Of a stretch of 8,190 bases of DNA, positions 6,522-8,190 are shown one piece after another. The notes beneath the pieces were generated by a model. It was given only the letters and a program-made list of their open reading frames with translations. It searched no databases and was not told the origin of the DNA. Each line of letters starts with the position of its first letter. Positions within the stretch are counted from its first letter, which is position 1. The translations under genes and the position numbers were made by a program. The DNA is from Deltaproteobacteria bacterium (GTDB lineage: Bacteria; Desulfobacterota; Syntrophia; Syntrophales; UBA5619): the NCBI GenBank assembly GCA_026388365.1, contig JAPLJW010000020.1:1-8190 (forward strand), read 5' to 3'.

Positions 6522-8190
6522 ATGAACGCGCACATCGCATCCTTTGCGGGAACGTTGCCGCAGCTCCTCGCGGCGCAGGCATCGCGTTTCGGTGCGGCCC
6601 AGACGGCCATCCGGGATAAGGCCTATGGCATCTGGCAGACTTATCATTGGGAAGATTATTTGCGGTATGTCAAGCATGTGGGTCTGGGCTTGATCGCCCT
6701 CGGTTTTCGACGGGGTGAATCGGCCGGGCTCATCACCGACAACCATCCTGAATGGCTTTTTGCAGAGTTAGGAGCGCAGGCTGTCGGCGGAATTACACTC
6801 AACCTTTTCACCTCGGCCGTCGCCGATGATCTCTCCACATCCCTGAAGCGGATCCGGGCGTCTTTCGTCTTCGCCCAGGATCAAGAGCAGGTTGATAAGA
6901 TGATTGCCGTCCGCGGCAGGCTTGGACATGTGCGTCACGTGATCTACATCGATCCGACGGGAATGGGTTCCTATCGGGATAATCCGTGGCTCATTTCCTT
7001 CCGGGATCTGCTCAAAATCGGGGAAGAACTGGATCAGAACCACCCCGAACGATTTTCCGCGGAATTGCAGCAGGGAAGACCGGAGGAAACGGCTCTGATG
7101 ATCCAGACCTCCGGCACGACGGGCCTGCCGAAGATGGCCAGGCTGTCGCACCGAAATTTGACGGCGATGGGGGAGAGTTGGGTCCGGGCGATCACTATCC
7201 AGCCCGGGGAGAACTGGATTTCCATGTCTCCTCCCGCCTGGATTGTCGATCAGATGTGGGGCCTCGGCGTGGCGCTTCTCGGCGGGATGACGATGAACTT
7301 TCCGGAGACGCCGGAGACGGTGCAGGAAGATTTCCGGGAGATCGGCCCCTCGCGGATCATCACCGCCTCCCGTTTCTGGGAAGATCTGGCCTCCCGGATC
7401 CGGGTCCGGATGGCCGATGCCGGCTGGATCAAGCGGCGGCTCTTCGCGGCGGCCGAGCGCGTAGGCCGGTCGGTGATCTTCCGTCAGATCCGGAAAGAGC
7501 CGGTGCCATTGTCTCTCAAGGCCCTTCATCGTCTGGCCGCGCTGATCGTCTATCGCCCTCTCCTCGACCGGATCGGCTGCGCGAATTTCCGGAGCGCCTA
7601 CACGGGAGGCCATCCCATCAGCCCCGACGTGATCACCTTCTTCCGGGCGATCGGTCTGAATTTGAAGCAATGTTATGGTCTGACCGAAGCGGGGGGCATC
7701 TTCCAGATCCAGCCGGACAATGAGGTTAAGCCGGAGACCGTTGGGAAGCCTCTGCCCGGCGTTCAGATCCGGATCGCAGCGGACCAGGAGGTTCTCGTGT
7801 CCGGTCCTTCCGTCTTTCAGGGGTATGACCAGGATTATCAGGCGACTGAAGCGGCGTTCACCGACGGCTGGCTCCGGACCGGCGACGCAGGGTATCTGGA
7901 CCGCGACGGGCACCTGCTGATCATCGGCCGCAAGGAGGAGATCATCCGCAACAAAAGTGGGGAGGCCTTTTCCCCGGATTTCATAGAAACCCGTCTGAAG
8001 TTCAGCCCCTTCATCAAGGAGGCGGTGATTTTCGGCGAAGGGCGCCCTTATCTGACGGCCATGATCAATATCGATTTCGGCAACACCGGAAACTGGGCGG
8101 AACAGAAGATGATCCCCTATACGACCTACCTCGATCTTTCGCAGCAGAGGAGCGTCGAGGAGCTGATCCTGACCGAAATCCGGAAGGTCA
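6522..8190 (+). CDS. AMP-forming acyl-CoA synthetase (long-chain fatty-acid-CoA ligase-like), 3' end beyond window
   Basis: An ANL-superfamily ligase that activates a carboxylic acid with ATP to an acyl-adenylate and transfers it to CoA. The reading frame is open for 556 codons to the window edge. Motifs: the P-loop TSGTTGLPK at 196-204, followed by MARLSHRN; YGLTE at 385-389; and DGWLRTGD ending at D455, followed by GRKEEIIRNKSGE, the hinge region. The catalytic Lys near the C-terminus lies beyond the window. The helical insert at about 290-360 and the YTGG motif before the YGLTE region resemble the long-chain (FadD15-like) branch, with full length expected above 600 residues. ATG 6522 is used, though TTG 6516 has AAAGGA (6504-6509) 6 bases upstream and may be the true start; TTG 6495 overlaps the livG stop. 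Position in a Liv operon suggests it activates the imported acid. The substrate (fatty, branched or aromatic) is undetermined. Confidence 0.87.
   Translation, partial: MNAHIASFAGTLPQLLAAQASRFGAAQTAIRDKAYGIWQTYHWEDYLRYVKHVGLGLIALGFRRGESAGLITDNHPEWLFAELGAQAVGGITLNLFTSAVADDLSTSLKRIRASFVFAQDQEQVDKMIAVRGRLGHVRHVIYIDPTGMGSYRDNPWLISFRDLLKIGEELDQNHPERFSAELQQGRPEETALMIQTSGTTGLPKMARLSHRNLTAMGESWVRAITIQPGENWISMSPPAWIVDQMWGLGVALLGGMTMNFPETPETVQEDFREIGPSRIITASRFWEDLASRIRVRMADAGWIKRRLFAAAERVGRSVIFRQIRKEPVPLSLKALHRLAALIVYRPLLDRIGCANFRSAYTGGHPISPDVITFFRAIGLNLKQCYGLTEAGGIFQIQPDNEVKPETVGKPLPGVQIRIAADQEVLVSGPSVFQGYDQDYQATEAAFTDGWLRTGDAGYLDRDGHLLIIGRKEEIIRNKSGEAFSPDFIETRLKFSPFIKEAVIFGEGRPYLTAMINIDFGNTGNWAEQKMIPYTTYLDLSQQRSVEELILTEIRKV

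Noticed and set aside
6768..7913. 381-codon minus-strand ORF opposite the acyl-CoA ligase
   Set aside because: It is low-complexity and Arg/Pro/Asp-rich, without recognisable motifs. The plus frame carries all the ANL ligase motifs, so this is a shadow.

Overview
The window looks like chromosomal DNA of a moderately GC-rich Gram-negative bacterium, most likely an anaerobic deltaproteobacterium (Desulfobacterota, Syntrophus-like). This is an inference from gene content: a ComEC homologue, a PilS/PilR-like two-component pair, and a branched-chain-amino-acid-type (Liv) ABC transporter whose operon contains an acyl-CoA ligase. No marker gene fixes the taxonomy, and no insertion sequence, tRNA, rRNA or CRISPR array was seen.

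Left part (1-2755 and on to 4144): the 5' third of comEC (DNA-uptake channel) is on the minus strand and runs off the left edge. It has a near-consensus sigma70 promoter at 830-858. A 296-base divergent intergenic region with inverted and direct repeats separates it from a plus-strand operon of two genes, a six-helix membrane PAS-histidine kinase (pilS-like) and a sigma54-dependent response regulator (pilR-like).

Middle (4145-4414): this 270-base stretch is the most interesting part. It has a strong promoter, a perfect 12-bp palindrome at the predicted transcription start, a 30-codon phenylalanine-rich small ORF with a good Shine-Dalgarno, and two tandem intrinsic terminators. The four terminator arms can also pair in an alternative, mutually exclusive way. 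The second T-tract ends only 15 bases before the next start codon, so no promoter fits between. The downstream operon can only be expressed by reading through both terminators, which points to a regulated attenuator.

Right part (4415-8190): a periplasmic substrate-binding protein, a LivG-type ATPase and an AMP-forming acyl-CoA ligase (cut by the right edge) lie in one orientation with short gaps. The likely logic is import of a carboxylate or aromatic/branched acid followed by CoA activation in the cytoplasm. The permeases and second ATPase would be expected beyond the right edge.
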